DNA of 64,000 bases from Schistosoma mansoni. Its lineage: Eukaryota; Platyhelminthes; Trematoda; Strigeidida; Schistosomatidae. Positions 52,320 to 64,000 of this stretch are shown piece by piece (position 1 is the first letter of the stretch; the number at the start of each line of letters is the position of its first letter). The stretch is taken from NCBI RefSeq assembly GCF_000237925.1, contig NC_031497.1, positions 24,590,178 through 24,654,177 on the forward strand, in the 5' to 3' direction. A model generated the notes under the pieces. The model had not been told where the DNA came from. It ran no database searches and was given only the letters and a program-made list of their open reading frames with translations. The position numbers were made by a program, and so were the translations under genes.

Positions 52320-52520
52320 AGCATATTTGCATCTACTAACAACGGTCAGACTAACAGTCAGTAATTTAGTAGACTGTCTTAGTTTTGGTCAACCCTAGTC
52401 TTCTGCTAACTCATTATCCTGCTAGCCAGCATTGCAGGTTAAAGCAAACAGTAGTTAGGTATGCTTAACAAATTTTCGAACTATTTATGTCAAAGGTTTT
52501 TATATCCAACAGTCAATTTA
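52320..52520 (-). mobile_element. Very old RTE relic
   Basis: Words in the order ctactaacaacggtcagactaacagtcagt ... gtagttaggtatgc resemble the C-terminal RTE region (cctaccaacatggctcagtccaattgtcagtga ... ggtggttgggcatac at 10230-10390). Weak. Confidence 0.35.
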
Positions 52521-53124
52521 CTAAGTACTCTATGTGAAACCTCAGTATTATGATCTCACTAAGTGAGACAACCCATACAGAGAAATCCCACAATTACTAT
52601 TTTTTAATAGATGTAACGACAAGGACGCAATTCATCATTAATTGTGGTTTATTTACTTTGTCTCACTACTTTATGTAATCCTTGAGGTTTGGGAAACGTC
52701 TCTACTGAGTCGTCCGATTGAAAAGTTTACAGGTGAATATTGATCAGATTATATGATTTAAAGTCTGCAGAAACTGTCTAGGTAATTACCAGAACTCTGC
52801 AATGGTTTGCTAAACTGATACGACAGAAATGACCGAAATAGAATTTTCTATGCATATTTTTAAAAGGAAAATAACCATCGACGATGTACTCTGTTCAAAT
52901 TTTTGGATGTAAACTTTGAATTTGGGTCAAATTAACGTCTGAATCTTGGCGTACAGTCGGTAGCATGGTATCTAGAAATTAATGAGGGTTGAGTGGCCGG
53001 GAAACTTAGGTATTTACAAAAGCCACATTCAATAGGGAACCACGGAAAGCAACAATCAAAGAGCCAAGTGAAACTGTTTGTTAACAACTAAGAGAAATGA
53101 AATATCTCATCTAGAAATTTATTA

Positions 53125-53466
53125 TTGAAGGGTCATGTCCAATTTATATGTGAAGGGTTTATGAATTCCTTCTACTTTACATTCGCAAATGAACCTATGT
53201 ATGCATATTACGGTGCTTCACTCTTAACTGTATTACTTTCCACTGTATTTATGTACGTAATGCTTTATAGAGGAAAACTGGCTTTAGCTTTTCACTCGAA
53301 AAATGTGCTTCCCGGGTCGATTGAACACGATGTGTGTTTGGATTACTTTGGCATTTTTCCCATGAGTACCACCAAACAGTTAGAAAATAAAGCTGAAACT
53401 AATACTAGACAAGCTGGTTTTAACTGGGACTTAGTTGACAAAATATTGGGGTTTAGAACCCTATGA
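53125..53466 (+). CDS. Hypothetical open frame, 113 codons, one possible membrane segment
   Basis: Not recognised. Residues 26-52 form one hydrophobic segment (YYGASLLTVLLSTVFMYVML), followed by a hydrophilic tail. The frame opens with a non-ATG codon, shows no splice signal and has no recognised neighbour. It could be a chance frame in decayed mobile DNA. Confidence 0.2.
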   Translation: MKGHVQFICEGFMNSFYFTFANEPMYAYYGASLLTVLLSTVFMYVMLYRGKLALAFHSKNVLPGSIEHDVCLDYFGIFPMSTTKQLENKAETNTRQAGFNWDLVDKILGFRTL

Positions 53467-53559
53467 ACTTTAAGACGGACATTCACCAGGTTAGATACTA
53501 CCGTGTTCAGCACAGTATACAACCTTAGTGAGAACTAAGCTTGAAAACTGAGTTCAAGT

Positions 53560-53975
53560 TGTAAGCCCCTGTTTAAAAGAGGGAAGCTACCCGTGTCATC
53601 CCAGAGCTCAGGGGTTTAACATACAAAGAGCGGTTTGAAAAGATAGACCACTTTACTCTGTCCTATCGTAAATTAAGAGGTGAACAGATTTTGATGTATA
53701 CAATACTAAGAAATGACTTTGGACATAACATACTTCCTTCTTTTCAATAGAGCGGGACATCTCAGAGGACATAGCAGGCGAGTAGAAAACCCGAACGAAT
53801 AAAATACCCATGGCATACAGGTTTTCACACTCAGTGATCGATTCTTGGAACCTGTTATCCGAGGCAGTGGTGTCCGCACCTTCAATTGACTTATTCAAGA
53901 GAAGATTGGACACTCATAAAAACATACTAGAAAAGCAATAACATAGGCGATAGGCCTTCTATCCTTACTACACAA
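53560..53975 (+). mobile_element. Degraded CR1-type LINE 3' end
   Basis: Plus-strand words of the CR1 C-terminus in order across shifts: SPCLK, then GHSRRVE-like, then YRFSHSVIDSWNLLSEAVVS and SAPSIDLFKRRLDTHKN. A 3' region like that of LINE-C (aggcgataggccttctatccttactac) follows. A different, older subfamily. Confidence 0.7.
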
Positions 53976-54673
53976 ATTTGAACCCTCTATGAATCTCGGA
54001 TACGGAGTATTCCGAACTTTTGTTGAGAGATTCTGTACTTCAGCAGTATTAAATCGCAATATCTTTCTATATGCATTGATGTATGAATTTACAAGTGCCT
54101 AATATATTTGAGTTGTGTTACGAGAGTACAGCTAAGTATAATAAATATGAACTTGATACTACAGCATCTAATTAATAATAAACTAACTTTTCTTTGTCGA
54201 GCACCTCCGGCTGATCCCCTTGGTGAGGCAGTAGCAGACTTTGATGACGCAGAGGATGAGGCTGGCTAGATAATGTTCAACTACATATAATTGAAGTCTT
54301 ACCATCTTACAAGTTGAAACCTGTATATATTTACGTGTCTCCTTGATGTGCCGTTTTGACTAGCTTAAACAAATTACTGAGGATTGGATCGAAGAGGGTT
54401 TCATTTGACAACTTCTGCATTTAGTAGCAATGAATCGATGATTCCATTGAAAAGGGTTTTCGAAATAATAACAAGTAAAAATAAATTCAGCCTTAGTTAA
54501 GGGATGAAATGCTGTCTGAAGATGTATCACGTCTCACTTCGAAAGACTTTTGCAGAGTTCCTTGAACCACTTTGACCGGTGGGTGATTTCCAAACCCCGA
54601 TAATCTCAGACAATGAAAATTAAAATAGTTCAAATGGTTGTGGACGAAATAAAGGAAAATTCCGCATAACGGT
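53976..54673. other. Unrecognised, possible terminal exon at about 54211-54279
   Basis: APPADPLGEAVADFDDAEDE then AG and a stop, behind ttttctttgtcgag. The acidic composition and pyrimidine tract look like a 3' terminal exon, but nothing upstream joins to it. Speculative. Confidence 0.2.
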
Positions 54674-55790
54674 CTTCCGTATCTAGTAACACTGGGTCGT
54701 CGATGCCGACAGAGTGGAACCCAGATATACTTAACGATAAAAGAGAAAAAAACATTAGTAAACTATAACGAGATACTGTCCTTAGTCCCCAAGAATATGT
54801 CAAGTTTTCTCTCATACGATTCCTGGGAAGTCTCTTGTACTAGCTCAGCCGGCAGAGAATTCCAGCATCTGACTACTCTTAAGGAATAGAGGGTGTACCC
54901 ACGGTCCATTCTGCTATATTTTGTCCCCAGTTTCTGGGTGTTACCCCTAAGGTTCGTTTTAGGACTGAGCCTAAGTAGGCACTCAAGAGGATATCTAAAA
55001 GTGTTTGGGATGCCGTAAGTCATTAGGAGGTCGAATCTAAGACGCCCATGCTCGAATGGGTAAAGGTTCAGTGAATTGGGGCGCTCTTCATAAGACTTGA
55101 AATTGGGTCTGACTGAGTGACTTGCCGTTGGATACGTTCCAATGTATACTTATCCCTTTGTAGTGAGGGAGGGAACACTATATTTCCATGCTCTAAATGA
55201 GGTCTAATAAAGCCGTTGAAGATTAAGCGAGAAGTTCTACCGTCCAACTGTCCAGATATGCGCTTCAACGTTACCAGTGCAAGGTTTGCTCGAAAGGCAC
55301 TGTTGTTGCGGTTAGCGTAAGACTTCAGATCACAGGGTACCAACACTTCTAGATCTTTTCCAACTTGGGATACCTCTAGAGGGGAGTAACCTAAGTTGCA
55401 TTCGTAGTCTGCAACATGTCTAAGATGGACTACTCTATACACCTGCTTTAGTTTGGGCACCTGGGCAGTATCACAGCCCAGATTTGAGCGGCGCATATAT
55501 ATCTGGTGCCCTCTTGTGCCAATATTTATGTTTAAATAAATAAACTACTTCATACTTCGAAGTGTTTAAGATAAGTCCGTTGTTATCGGCCCAACTTTGA
55601 AGTCGAGTCAGATCCTCCTGAAGTGCCAGCTTGCCAACTTCTTTCCAGAGTTTCACATAACCAGCGAAAAGTAACAAATCAGACGATACCTGCTGAGTAA
55701 GGTGTTTTATATAAATAAAAAAAAGAAGAGGTCGTAGTACTGAACCCTGAGTGATCCATTTTCTACATCCCGTAGCTTATTTTCCTGTTC
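54674..55790 (-). mobile_element. LINE-B2, near twin of LINE-B1
   Basis: 54674-55709 matches 22298-23333 at all but about eight sites by eye, including the FAGY box and the nested X tail. It continues upstream to about 55790, with the RT block worn. Minus strand. As in B1, the ORF is cut by stops and shifts. Ends in gatacggaag on the minus strand. Confidence 0.88.
55441..55543 (-). repeat. Nested 103-base X tail in LINE-B2
   Basis: Same insertion point and length as in LINE-B1 and LINE-B3. Confidence 0.85.
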
Positions 55791-56226
55791 ACTTTGTTGA
55801 ACTTCCTACTTACAACATTCAAAATTTCTTCGGTAGGATAATGATCCTGTAGCGACCTACTTTTATGACGAGAAGGCGATTCGTGTGATGGAAACATTTA
55901 TTATTATAACCAATTATACCAGTGATTGTTTTACTGTACTTGCTTGTTTAACTGTACCAAAAGCACTTTTCCTGCCGTTGTCCATTTTGCTTGTACGAAC
56001 GAGCTTACGCTCCGCCGTTTTGCTTGTAATCTTTGGCATGTCTTGGTATTCTTTCGATACCACGAGATCGACAACAAATATATCTTATCTGGACCATTAA
56101 CAGCTTTCTGTTTTTTCGCTTACCGAGGGATCCAAGTCTATATCTAGCACGTGATATTTTTGTGGTGATGATCGTAGTCAATAGCGATCCGACGCCATCT
56201 GCAATCTAAAGACTGGGTTTTGTAAT
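55791..56226. other. No gene recognised
   Basis: Short overlapping frames without known content. Confidence 0.4.
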
Positions 56227-56332
56227 ATGGGTTGTGGAAAGACTGTCTCTATAATTCAGGAGCATGAGCATTTTTATGTTCATTCTACATGTGAAGGAAA
56301 ACAAAAGTCAGTTAAGAATGGTGGTAGCCGTC
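56227..56332 (+). CDS. Possible first coding exon (MGCGKT...)
   Basis: An ATG opens MGCGKTVSIIQEHEHFYVHS and further residues, ending at a strong donor CG|gtgagt. MGC at the N-terminus would suit N-myristoylation and palmitoylation. A candidate exon follows at 56617-56727 (ttttcag, PEDHLADPSTSSWKSVSILK), but its best frame does not fit this donor without an intermediate exon. Not recognised. Confidence 0.3.
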
Positions 56333-56616
56333 GGTGAGTATCGCTTAGAGTAATTACTTATAGTACTTACGGAACTGAATTATATACCGAGGCACCCTTT
56401 GAAAGGCTTTCAAGAATTCACCGTTCCTATCGACTGGCAATGTTTTCTACGGATGACTTCTTGAGTGTAATTTGAAGCTGGAATGAATTATCAATCCGTT
56501 TGGTTGAAATTGATGATGAATGATATGATACGTCTGGATATGTCTCCTTATCCTTCCACATAAACATGTTTCAAATTTAGAACATCCAGATAGGCTGAGT
56601 AGGATTTATTTTTCAG

Positions 56617-56727
56617 CCCGAAGACCATTTGGCTGATCCTTCAACGAGTTCCTGGAAATCAGTATCTATTTTAAAACAAGGAGATACAATGTGGGAGCTT
56701 CCTGTGAATACTGAAAACTGTCTTAAG
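56617..56727 (+). CDS. Possible internal or terminal exon
   Basis: A good acceptor (ggatttatttttcag) precedes an open frame PEDHLADPSTSSWKSVSILK with QGDTMWELPVNTENCLK, ending at TAG or at the weak donor AA|gtagtt. Function unknown; see 56227-56332. Confidence 0.25.
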
Positions 56728-57609
56728 TAGTTCTGGAACTAGGCTACCTAGTGTTCTGGAGAAAAAACATAGTATGCTTTTGGTTATCGCGAACATTTTT
56801 ACTTTGTTATCTGGAGAATGTCAACAGGGAGAGACACACGGAGTATCATACAGAAAGACACTCAGGCCCCATCTTGTGGCTTAAAGTGAAGTCTTAAAAA
56901 GTACAGGGAATATGGGTTATCGTAACTGTTCATTATTAGAATTCTTCGTTTGGTGTTGTTAGAGGGATAAAGATTGGTTTGAAGCATGTTCAGTGCAAGA
57001 TTGTGTTGAGGCACATTGATCGGCCATTTCTTAACCGTTCAGAGTTAGCGGATACTTGGAGAAGACTCTTATGTAAAAACGTAAATATACTAACGTTTTT
57101 CTTATTAAGATTTCTACTTCCATCCAAACTTGTTATTTAGAATATAATTACGTCCCTGCTCAACCGTCTTCTCGTTTGGAGGCTTGTTGAGTGAAATAGT
57201 GCCCGAGACTACTAAGCAATAAGAGTATCTGGGGGGAATAAGAGAATTCATGGTGATGCAGAAAAGCTATGTAAACTGTGAGGCCGAAATCACCAAGAGT
57301 GCACGCGGCCAACCGAACAACTACAATGTAGAATTCGTTAGGAATAACAAATTTTCTTAACATATCGGAAAATCGTTTTTCCCTCAATTATATCTAACTA
57401 GTGTCTGGCTCTCCTATCCAGCGGGATTGAGCTGTGGTATATCCACAGTAGCGACCTCAGCAGAAGGAATGTTCATCAAAACGAAAGTATAACGGTCACT
57501 TAAACTCCTAGAAAACTGAGCCGGTTAATATCAGACTTCGCAGACAATACAATTACATAATAACTGAAGACAATTCTGAAGATACTGAGAATATTTTATA
57601 CTTAAAGAA

Positions 57610-57816
57610 GCCACTGGCTGTATAACCTTTTTGCCGGAGGATCTCACGACCAGTCAAATCAGAAGTCAGCAGCGAAGGATCCTGAAGATACATTTAGATG
57701 ATGGTCAGTTCAGACGCCTGAACAATCCCCTTCAGGTTAGGGTATGTTCAAAAGAACCCTTGAAGCCGAAAATTATTTACTTTGAAGATTTATTTACAGT
57801 CATAAATAAAAAATGA
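57610..57816 (+). CDS. Possible exon or chance frame
   Basis: An open stretch EDLTTSQIRSQQRRILKIHL and DDGQFRRLNNPLQ with a possible donor cttcag|gttagg near 57739. Charged, helical-looking. No family recognised. Confidence 0.2.
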   Translation, partial: ATGCITFLPEDLTTSQIRSQQRRILKIHLDDGQFRRLNNPLQVRVCSKEPLKPKIIYFEDLFTVINKK

Positions 57817-57924
57817 GGAAAATTGAATGCATGAATACAGAAAAATAGAAGAGGAGTCATTTGTATGAAGAATCACTGAAAAGCTTTCACGTGAAGTGTA
57901 TGTGTAACAGCTCAGGTTGGTTGG

Positions 57925-58210
57925 TTAAGAGTTGACCCCAAACAACCAAGCATATGCTAAAACAGTATTGTTCAAGTATTCATTCACTTCCTTACTTTTT
58001 GTAAGCGTTATATTCCCTATTATCTTATATTGAATGTTGAGAGCCTTTGTTTGTCTGAACAGATAATCCCACGCTCCACTGTGACTGCGCGAAGATCGAA
58101 ATAAAGACCTATTCACAACTTCTCTGGTTTCTTCTATCAATAGCACGAGGGTTACCTTAAGGCACGAAATATGTACAGGGTGATTTTCTCCCACATATGA
58201 GCACATACGC
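57925..58210 (-). repeat. Interspersed repeat W, copy 2
   Basis: Counterpart of 31945-32130. Here the minus strand is open for 95 codons (NIQYKIIGNITLTKSKEVNE), while in copy 1 the matching frame reads NIRYKVIGNVIPIQNKEVSE. That similarity could mean a once-coding element. Confidence 0.5.
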
Positions 58211-59094
58211 AATTACTATTTTCTGAAAAACACGCTTGTAAGCTGCCGGTTTCAAGCCCGAGTAAAGGGGTAAAGTTGGGTGTAGGGCCGGCAACTTCTT
58301 CCTGCGGAAAACAGCCCTTCTAAAAAAGTGTCAATCAGATTAAACAAATTAAACCACTTAATCGACACTCACAGCATTCTACTTATCAGTTTAGAGAAAA
58401 GTGACCTGAAGTAAGGGAGGTAGGAATCTTCTAGATTGGTTCATTTTAAGAAGAAGCAGACTCAGTATGTATCGTAAGATTCAGGACCACCAGTATTTAC
58501 GGCTCACATTCCATATCATCTGTGGAGTAAGTCAATTACCCACCTACCAACAGCATAAACCAGAGCATAATAGGTATCATTGTCAAGTTTGGACTTGATA
58601 GTTCCGAATAAGTTGGGAATTGGGTAGTAAGTTAACGATAAATATGTGAATATTTTTGTTACAGATCAGTGAGTAGAAAATTGTATTCTTCACGTTTCGT
58701 GACTTTATGTTAGTCGCTTAATCAAAGTAAATTAATAACCAAAACAAAATCAACGCGTTTAAATAGTACGTGGCATTTTTAGTGCAATCATCCAATTTGG
58801 ACTGTCCATCCAAACAACAACGTTTGACCCCGTTCTTTTTCCACACAGTCTACATACGCACACTCATTTTTCAACCCCTATCACTTCACGCTATAAGTGT
58901 ACACGTTTTTCGTACTCACCCTCCCAAGAAAAAAATCAATATTGTGATATATAATGCCAAATAACCTTGGTCAAAATAACTTGACATTTTTATTTCTATA
59001 TTGGTTATGATTTTGGTTGTTCCGAAAATTTCCTTCACTTTTTCTGTTGTATTAATTAAGCTTGTGTTAATTTTATTTGTGTCATTTATTTGCG
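58211..59094. other. No gene recognised
   Basis: A locally GC-richer patch at 58250-58320 (gggtgtagggccggcaacttc) could be part of an RTE leader. Otherwise AT-rich. Confidence 0.3.
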
Positions 59095-59129
59095 CTGAAG
59101 AAGTGACTTACAGTTAGTCACAAAACGTC
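59095..59129 (+). ncRNA. Hammerhead-like motif, probably a Penelope-type relic
   Basis: CTGAAGA (59095-59101, fits core CTGANGA), perfect stem GTGACT/AGTCAC (59103-59108 with 59116-59121, 7-base loop), then AAAACGTC in place of GAAAC...GTC. Stem III is minimal and no stem I pairing is visible, so cleavage is unlikely. Penelope-like elements are known to carry such minimal hammerheads. Confidence 0.4.
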
Positions 59130-60555
59130 AGGAGTACAGTTTTTAAATCATCGGTATATCACAAAATTGTATTTATTATAAACCCATAAACTAGATACGT
59201 GGTGACAGTGGAACTATTTAAACAAATATATTGGCGTAAATAGTATATAATACATAAAATAACCAAACAGCTCTTCCTACAAGCTAAATGATCCAATATG
59301 TAATGATAACCTAGTACAGTCAAAGCTACAAAGTGCCAAGTAAACAAGTAGATAAGAAAATAAAATGCAGTCGGACACCAAAGAATTAAGGTGTTCCTGT
59401 CAACCAACAAACGACATTCTGTGTGAAACTGGCCAGAAAACTGACCTCGTTCCATACAAAACACAAAAATGGAGGATCACTGAAGCGATCTCTGAGGTAT
59501 GAGGTTGGGTGAAATGAAAATCAGCAGCTCAATAATAAAGGAAGAAATGAAATTTAAAATGATGTATAAAAGACTGGTTTCAACTTCGCTGACAGGATGA
59601 GCACGATACAAGAGGATGAAGCGAGTTTGTTTTGGGTAAAGCCAGAAGGCACCGTCATCCAGAAAGTACGCGGGGACGGTTTTAATACGGACATGGTTGG
59701 TGGCGCAAAAGTTGATGAATAGTCTTTGAAATTGCAATCCTCCCTGGTTTAGGGTCAGACAAACAAGACCAGTGGACTGTCACAGTATTTAAAAATGCTG
59801 TTTCACCACATAATTATTTCAAAGGTAATATCTAAAGATTCCGAAGCTAGTCTTTGAAAGTCACGTTACTACAGTGACTGGCTAGGGATTCGTCATGGGT
59901 ATACCACCCAATCGCGCCAGCTGAGTTACCATTCACTATTTCACTCACTATTGAAAGTAAGATTATATTGGCAATACAAGCTGAATTTTATCAAGAGGTC
60001 TTCCTGAGGACTTTTCGTTATGTCTACTGGAAGTAGTGTACATAGTCATAAACGACTCTATTCTAATGTCACCACACAAGGAGAGTAATCCTCACAGAAT
60101 TAGTACTTTAACAAAGCATTTTCATATATATATATGATTGTACAGCTTGATAATTAATAGATTAGTCAACAATTCATCGACTAGATTTGTATATTTTGTA
60201 TATATTTGTATATTTTTACGTGAAGTATACATTACCTAATGTTGCTCTGTTTTGAAAACCTATACAACAGATTAGTTAAACGCAGACAGTATAGGTATAT
60301 GGGAAGAAAATTTATACAACTCTTTTACCATCCATTGATCATATCAGTTGAATGTTCATGGCAGAGACGTTAAAGGCTAACAGAAACACTAATTTCGCTG
60401 ATTTATTTACCGCTACAGCTAGTTTCCCCCCGAGCATTCTTCACTTTTAAAATGATTGAGAGTGACTTCGCTTTATGTAACTACTTCCTGTAAACGTTTA
60501 CAATGCTATGTGTTATATGAATTTCAACCCGAAAATTGGTCTCCTTTCAAATGAT
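59130..60555. other. No gene recognised; two hydrophobic minus-strand frames
   Basis: Minus-strand frames 59477-59737 and 59159-59464 are rich in Leu/Ile/Phe/Tyr and look membrane-like (IILNFISSFIIELLIFI, FYFLIYLFTWHFVALTVLGY). They are separated by a stop, have no splice signals that join them, and match nothing I know. AT-rich DNA yields such frames by chance. Confidence 0.25.
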
Positions 60556-60790
60556 TTACTGTGCATTTGTTTTACAACGGATGTGTGTTTCAGAATATTG
60601 TAACTGCGGTTGTGAGGCAATTTCAAAATTGCCTCCCTGTAAATTTTTGAGTTCGCTGTCTGGTAAATATTTGACGCCTACGGTATCAAAGTCATTAAAA
60701 TGGAAACTACGCTTGCAAAAATGTTTGGAATTAGAGCTAAAATGAACCAACGTTTCCCACAACAGTCTGCCTGGTTTGAATGAGTAAGTG
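60556..60790 (-). CDS. Hypothetical frame, possible exon
   Basis: Minus strand open for about 75 codons (CKRSFHFNDFDTVGVKYLPD, SELKNLQGGNFEIASQPQLQ). The composition is less AT-driven than its surroundings. No clear splice sites and no family recognised. The overlapping plus-strand frame is an alternative. Confidence 0.15.
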
Positions 60791-63700
60791 AATTCCTGTT
60801 ATTATAGTGACCAAACTGGTTTTTTTAAAGACATTACAGAGGTAAACAGCCTGGCAGGCCAAATAGATCTGTATGTTTTCGATATTGGTGATGACTTTAA
60901 CAGGATTACTAGGCACATAACTCTCTGAGGTATTACAGAATACCTGCGTTTGTAAGACGTCTTGATGGGGTCCTCACTTGCACTGATCTAGCACGATCAA
61001 ACACATCCGCTTCTCACTCAGTCATCATAGACCCTCCACATGCTAGACGTTGAATTTAGTTTCCCTTACTTTTCTTCCTTGCAAATGTATTAGATAGGTT
61101 TCCCTCATTAGTTTTTGCTTGAAGTAGACAGATAACTCATTGGATCTATCGATACTGCGGAACTATAGTTGGTTGCTAAAGGATGCTCACTTCTACCCCA
61201 ATGAGTTGTCAAGGGAACTTTACAATTTTTGCCTACGATCAGGGGTCTTAGATCTGTGATGTTTGTAACCTATCAACAGGTTAGGAGAGCACAAAGTTCC
61301 ATCAGTACCAAGATAATTTGAGTTCGTTCTCGTCTATACTTCATCAACTTTCAACACTCACGTACATTATGTTGACTTACAATTAATTCTATTTCATCAC
61401 CTATTGCCCTATCTATAACAATTGCATCCCCACACTTTGCCACCTACTTCAGCAAACATCTATCCTGCATTATATCCTTCTTAATGCCTATGCTTTGATT
61501 AGCAAACTTTAGTTAATATTATAGTCAATTAAAACACTGCATCGATGCCTTACCCATAGTCTATAATTTGTAACTGCCTGATAAGCTTGTGAAATGGTGC
61601 TTATGGAAATAGTGTTTTTCAACAGTATGTGAAACACAGAGCATCATTTGAGGTATAATATTTATCTAAAAAAATCTTAAGTGAGCCTGAGACCACAAAA
61701 TGAGGGAGATTGAAGTTAGTGACCAGCAAGCATTGATGGTGAGGGCGATGACTTTAATCCACCCATGTTTGCGGCGCAGATCCTTTTGTTTTTATCAGGC
61801 TCTTTATGATTTAGAACGAGGCAATCAGTTAGTGACACTGAGGCTGTTCTCCTATGCTCACTATTAAGACTCATGTTTCCAATTTTTCGTTCGATTAGCT
61901 ATTTCATTAAGACAACCTATAATATGCTAACTCGGACTTTTACATCAGAATCTTTTGGCTGGCATCAGATGAAAAAATACTAAAAAATGCAGACAACAAA
62001 GGATATAGGTATTAGTGTCTCAACACTTTACTCTTTTGATGTACTTACCGTACTAATAAACAGATTTCTTTATTCTAACTTCTACTTCCCTTCAATCATT
62101 TAGACCCACTCCACCTTATTAAATATCACAACTCATTGTTGTTTACTACTACATCCTCTTATCTGGAGGCTCCAACCACATTCCACCGTAGCTGCAGGAG
62201 CTAGTATGAGTTTGACCTGCTAACTTATCATACCTCTGTCTGTTCCACTACGAATTGTTAAATATTCTTCAGTGTCTGTATCGAAGTGTATTGATGCTCC
62301 TTTGTTTCTCTTTTTTCAGCAGCACGCTCTCAGCGCAAAGCTATGGGGTTTCTGACGCCTGGAACAAATTTGACGTGCTTGTTGTTTCAAGGTCACAACA
62401 AACACCAGGCGCTATATATCTACTTTAAAACAGCTATCAATTCGAAAAGTTGTATTGCATAGATAATTAGCACGACCAGAATCCTAGCAAAAACATGTTG
62501 AGTTTGAATCTAGCGCACAACGTGGACACGATGTCACTGCAAAAAATACTTTGAAAACTGTACTCAGTGTAATACTTAAACATAAACCTCATCATTAATG
62601 CTCCGGGACATATGCGCGAGTGTACTATCTTCTATTTTTATTGATTTCGCCCATTTAACAACCCTACTTGTGAAGCACACTGTCAGCAAACCAATGTAAC
62701 ATATATATCATACTTCTAAAAATGGAGCGTACTTACCCTAAAAGAAATATACTAAATAATATCATGTTTACATGCCAGTTCATATTTAGACCCACCATGG
62801 AACACTCATACATCGAAATCTATCTGGCTTGAAGGTCGCATATTTCACTACTTCTGCATGCAACGTGGCATTCCTTTTACCAACCATTGATCCCTTCACT
62901 TTCAGTTGTTTTGAAGGTCGTTTTTATCTACAGTGAATCAGTCGACAGAGGATGTAGGATCAGAGGGGTAAATCTTGACAGACTGTTGATCACTGTTATC
63001 TTCGTTGGGTTTGTGATTTTAGATAACTTATGAGATACTGGTTTCCATTAATGTTTGAAGACAATAGGCCTTAGATTTACGTATACTTTGTGTACATTTT
63101 ATCGACAGTTAGCATGTCAAATAACAATCTGAGAAGAGGGGTATCCGCTTACATTACTGATTTTTAGCAATCGCATTTGTTGAAGAATTTTAAAAAAGCA
63201 CCATAAGGTTTTGTTACAAGGGTCCTTTTTCTTTTTACACGAGAATGGAACGTTAATTTACTCTGGACGAATATCTACATCAGATTCCCTCCCAGTGTCT
63301 ACTCTACACAACTCAAATCAAGAACACGTAACTAGCCTGACTAGAACGTAAATATATTTCTACACCAAAACCCGACACAATTCAACAACAAATGGACAAT
63401 CAATCAATAATAATAAATAATAAGGAAAGGGGAATACATAACTCATCTGACACCTGTCAGACTACTTACATATCTGACTAAACAGATAACCAATCATTAT
63501 CAACCTCGCCCACACGTCAGGTTTGTTTCGGTAAAACTTTCAAAAATCTTAAACAAACATGTTACAATAATTCTAAGTACGCGAGTTATGAAATACAATT
63601 TCATTCAAAGCACCAAAGCTTGTAAATGCTGTTATGTCAACCTTATTCTGAAAAACGATTTTAACTACGGACGCGGAAACTGAATGGATGGTGTAGGAAA

Positions 63701-64000
63701 TAAACTGTAGGCTTGTTTTGACCCGGATGATAATATGACAATGTGAAATGAACAATAATTAGCAAACTGAATGGTAGTAGACAAGTGGAAAAGACTGAAC
63801 AAAACGGTCGAAACCGAATTATATATTATATACTGAAAGACAAAACGAATAGAAGACATTGCCTAATAAATGTCACCTGAAAGTTCTTACTGACAACAGC
63901 GAATAATAATAATAATAATAGTGTTCATATAACCATTAGATATTTTTAGTGCATCCGACGTTGGTGACATGCAGAGAAGAGTAACCTCAGTGGCGAGCTG
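60791..64000. other. No gene recognised; (AAT)n microsatellite at 63904-63921
   Basis: About 3.2 kb of AT-rich DNA with only short frames. The last 500 bases hold small AAT/AATA repeats (63407-63422, 63904-63921). Confidence 0.4.

Noticed and set aside
54211-54279. An acidic C-terminal exon
   Set aside because: Acceptor and stop look fair, but there is no upstream exon to join and no family recognised; kept only as a remark.
59159-59737. A multi-pass membrane protein on the minus strand
   Set aside because: Two hydrophobic frames separated by a stop, no family match and no splice signals; AT-rich DNA gives such frames by chance.

Overview
The window looks like nuclear DNA of a blood fluke (genus Schistosoma, species not fixed). 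It is AT-rich and packed with CR1-, RTE-, Penelope- and Ty3-type retroelements. It carries an Sm-alpha-like repeat with a schistosome-type hammerhead motif, and a small host gene with introns of 34-37 bases. Two host genes can be read with confidence.

Positions 9-24449, minus strand: the 5' ten coding exons of a CP2/LSF (TFCP2-like) transcription factor. All exons join in phase from the start codon in exon 1 to the first part of the SAM-like domain, and the gene runs off the left edge. Its introns hold tRNA-derived SINE-like repeats, two opposed Sm-alpha copies, 5'-truncated RTE insertions with clear target duplications, a broken Penelope-like element with a GIY-YIG domain, a GC-richer retroposon (called X here), a solo-LTR-like relic and a CR1 LINE copy (LINE-B1).

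Positions 24650-28915, plus strand: a near full-length CR1 LINE (LINE-A) lies head to head with the TFCP2-like gene, about 200 bases from its start codon. Its PHD-finger ORF1 overlaps the endonuclease/reverse transcriptase ORF2 by 139 bases in the -1 frame. ORF2 has no ATG before its endonuclease motifs, and the overlap holds a slippery heptamer followed by a hairpin, so this is a candidate -1 frameshift signal. Positions 28916-32530 hold mostly unrecognised, repeat-derived DNA.

Positions 32534-40429: an old, broken Ty3/gypsy element with 166-base LTRs. It was later invaded by an intact-looking LINE (LINE-D, 932-residue ORF, minus strand) and contains a 24-base stretch identical to a cloning-vector polylinker. 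Positions 40885-46307 are a LINE pile-up: a LINE-B fragment, a LINE-A relative with an inverted 5' part, a lone LINE-C tail, and a LINE-C copy with a long open ORF. LINE-C ends about 80 bases before the second host gene, tubulin-binding cofactor A (TBCA, 46386-46820, four exons, intact).

Positions 46900-64000 are gene-poor: an RTE fragment, a second near-identical LINE-B copy, a CR1 tail, a hammerhead-like relic, and a few possible but unproven exons. No rRNA or tRNA gene and no CRISPR array was seen. Identities and boundaries were judged by eye; no search or alignment program was run.
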